Assembly (NCBI GenBank): GCA_022592435.1
Contig: JABYQS010000160.1
Location: 19,574-83,573, forward strand
Length of the DNA: 64,000 nt
Direction: 5' to 3'
Origin: Cerioporus squamosus
Lineage: Eukaryota > Basidiomycota > Agaricomycetes > Polyporales > Polyporaceae
The notes under the pieces are model-generated. The model made no database searches. It had not been told where the DNA came from and saw only the letters and a list, made by a program, of their open reading frames with translations. Position numbers and translations under genes: made by a program. This document shows positions 61,490 to 64,000 of the stretch, in pieces (the stretch's first letter is position 1; every line of letters starts with the position of its first letter).

Positions 61490-64000
61490 GTTAAGTACGG
61501 GCGCAGGTGGTACTTCTCATGAGGGAGACTGGTGTACGGTTGGTCACCGGCTTGATGAGGACGTCGTCGTGGGGTACGAACGATCCCTGAAGTGAGGAAC
61601 CTCACGTGTATACTGTTTTAAAGAGGCCCTCAGGCTATGTATATTTGCGATACTTCATCCAACACGTCGGACACGGAAGGGCTGTCAGGCGCTCCCACAC
61701 AATTAACAAAGTGGCGGCATTGGACGAGAACTATGTATCCGTCATCTTCAAGTTGCGCACGGTTACTGCCGACCATGCGCCGGACAACGAAGCCACATAA
61801 TCGGCGCCATGGTTGCGGTTTTTCGACCGGTCAGGCAACGCGCCTGCTGTCACGATCATGCTTTCGTCAGGGCTCGATCTCGTACCTCTGGGAGCTCTCT
61901 CAAGCTGCCAAATCCAATGTCACATGTCAACTCTGCCTGACTCTGAGCTTGTGAGTAGCTCGATATGAACTGGAATAACGCGCTCGCAGAGGGTGCCTAC
62001 AATGATTGCAAACACTGTGTTCACAGCGGGGCTGTTCAACAATGTCGGAGATCCAGAAGTCGGGCTTGATCAACACCGAGCTCAGTTTTGGGAAGCCTGG
62101 AGGCAACAGACGACATCACCCGGACCCTGGGTATCACTTGACCTTCAGTGCGACGTTTTGCAAACTCGCGACGCAGGTGTAACATTCAAAAAGGTGTGTA
62201 CGGTTCGAGGTCTGTTGAACTTCAAGCGTTGCAGATATGTAGAAAAACCGGGACATGCACGGATTGATTGAGGCGAACTACTGACTTACAGCTTCATCTC
62301 TACGATGAGGTCCGTCACGTACCTGCGATGCATACCGTCCCTGGAGTAGGGCCGAGACGCATGGGGAAGCGTCCTTCCTGTATGACATGCGGTACCCGAT
62401 ACGCACCTATAAGCAAGGCCATCCATAGGAGTAGTAGGCGGTCGCTATGGAGAGCTGTTACTTGTGGGTTCGCCAAATACACAATCAGGGACATACCAGA
62501 TGGAGGCTCAGCCTTGCAGTGCGCCGCACACACCCCGCACAGTCCGAGCCACCTGTCCCGGACAGGTGACTTAACCGGACAGGCGTTGGTTCCCCGTCTA
62601 TACCCTGCGCCTCCGACGGTGCGCGAGGCGGCTTGCGGGGACCAGTGAGCGCTGAGTGTGGTGCGACGCGAAAGTCGGATGCCCACAGGTGGGCTTATAC
62701 GCGACGGATCGGCTAGAGGCTGGAGTAGGGCGCATAAGCGTACTGCGGACCATGGGGTTGGCTACAGCCAGTGTCTGCGACTGGAAAGATGAAAACGTAC
62801 CTGATAGTGAGTCCAGGATGCGGGGGCGGCCGCACGATGGGGTGGTGTAGTAGTATCGTGCGAGTCGCAGTCAAGCACGGAGACTTTATCTATATCTCGA
62901 TGCTAAGGCAAGACAACTCAAATCAGACATATAGAGGGTACGGTATGTAGCGCGACATACCTGTAGAGCGTCGGGACACCGTCGAAGGCGGCTACCGTTG
63001 GAGTTCAAGGTCAGAAGAGCTGAAGCAGCGGTGGCGAAACACTCACAGATCCGGATTCAGGTGTCCGCCATGGCCCATCGAGCAATAGAGCTCGAACGAT
63101 GGGCCTAGATGAGGACCCCGTCGTCACCCTCGCTCGAGTCCCTGGTGAAGGGTACACCGCAGCCAACGCCGGAGAAGCGCAGGTACAGTAGCGCCATGTG
63201 AACGCCGCTCGAGAGGAGAGAGGAGAGAGGGAGAGGACGTGGTGGGAGTGAGGAAAGAGCAGACGGGCGACGAGCAGGCTTTATACCCGAGAGGCTGGCA
63301 GCTCTCGGCACATGCCGGGTGGGCAGTCTTCCCAAGTCTTTGGCGGCCGAACAAGGAACCGTCCATACTCGGCACATAGGTGGGGCGCTGTCCCATCTTG
63401 CTCTATGAGGCTCAGCCAGCGCCGATGGTGTTCGTCTTCAGGGTAAGAGGAACGGAGACAAAAGAACACGTCTTGGAGGGTGAGGCGCGGTTCATCATTC
63501 CGAGGGCGCGCCGATGCACCCACAAAGTTTCAGATGCTACTGGAGATGCGTATATGGATGTTCTTCCTCTGCAAGGTATGGACCGCGACGTGCGCCATGC
63601 GGCGCGCAACTGGGCGATGTTGGGTTGATAGAACGACGGGCTCTCACAGGACAGCTCAGGCTACAAGCACCGTGTAGATTCCCAGATCCAGAGCAGACAG
63701 ATCGCTGCATACCGGGGTCCATGGCTGCCAAGATCGCCACAGTAGACCAACTGGAAGGAGGACAAGGTGACGCGTTGCGAGGACGGGTGGCGCGACGACG
63801 GCTATGGTCGGTTGGTTCGGGCCGGTCATATTTGCGTCTCTTTGTCGCTGTGGGCTGACGACGACGCAGGCGGCGTGCCGCGTCGCAGTCTCACTTGCCT
63901 TGGTCTCCACTCCGAAGCATCGTGGCGGTCTGCCCGTACTCATTCCAGTGACAGTCCGGAAACAAGGAAGCAACATCATCGCAGGTAAGATCCCCCTGCG
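61490..64000. other. Right end of the window, no gene recognised
   Basis: Open frames on both strands were checked. A minus-strand frame at 63281-63523 has protein-like composition (LTLQDVFFCLRSSYPEDEHH, then RRWLSLIEQDG) and could be an exon of an unknown gene, but no splice partners were found. Given the indels just upstream, a damaged gene could be missed here. Confidence 0.35.

Overview
This window looks like nuclear DNA from a mushroom-forming basidiomycete (Agaricomycotina). Genes lie on both strands and are cut by many 45-70 nt GT-AG introns, GC content is high, and the recognisable proteins are eukaryotic and fungal. Order and species cannot be read from the sequence; a wood-decay polypore-like fungus would fit. 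All gene models were spliced by eye from frame continuity and family knowledge.

Layout. 0.7-3.4 kb: ornithine aminotransferase in 12 exons. 5.8-6.2 kb: a 77-residue Zn2Cys6 protein. 7-8.3 kb: an unidentified minus-strand multi-exon gene. 9.1-12.8 kb: a four-pass membrane protein whose first intron is about 1.7 kb. 14.1-15.9 kb: a polytopic membrane protein. 17.2-18.6 kb: the Hsp70 exchange factor FES1, with one apparent frameshift. 18.9-25.3 kb: two direct 1-kb repeats flanking a POP8-like RNase P/MRP subunit and a DHHC palmitoyltransferase. 25.6-26.1 kb: a coiled-coil protein. 27.6-29.8 kb: the histone chaperone ASF1 and an MPP6-like exosome cofactor, divergently arranged around a promoter with two ACGCGT boxes. 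29.8-44.2 kb: almost no recognisable gene. 44.3-45.3 kb: a Pro/His-rich unknown. 45.3-55.3 kb: GC-rich, simple-repeat-rich, gene-poor DNA. 55.3-61.5 kb: a UBP6/USP14 deubiquitinase and a BAP31/YET3-like ER protein in divergence, a tRNA-Trp-like gene, and a GH18 chitinase. 61.5-64 kb: nothing recognised.

The genes are mostly housekeeping (chaperone, proteasome, histone and RNA-processing factors, lipidation) and do not form a single pathway or cluster. I found no convincing new defence, biosynthetic or mobile system. The most informative oddities are: (1) at least a dozen single-base frame breaks confined to the three genes between 55.3 and 61.5 kb while splice sites and catalytic motifs stay intact, which points to uncorrected sequence indels rather than gene decay; (2) paired ACGCGT (MBF-type) boxes in two divergent promoters; (3) a 1.7-kb intron in a short-intron genome; (4) the paired 1-kb direct repeats; and (5) a tRNA-Trp with an apparent 7-nt intron.
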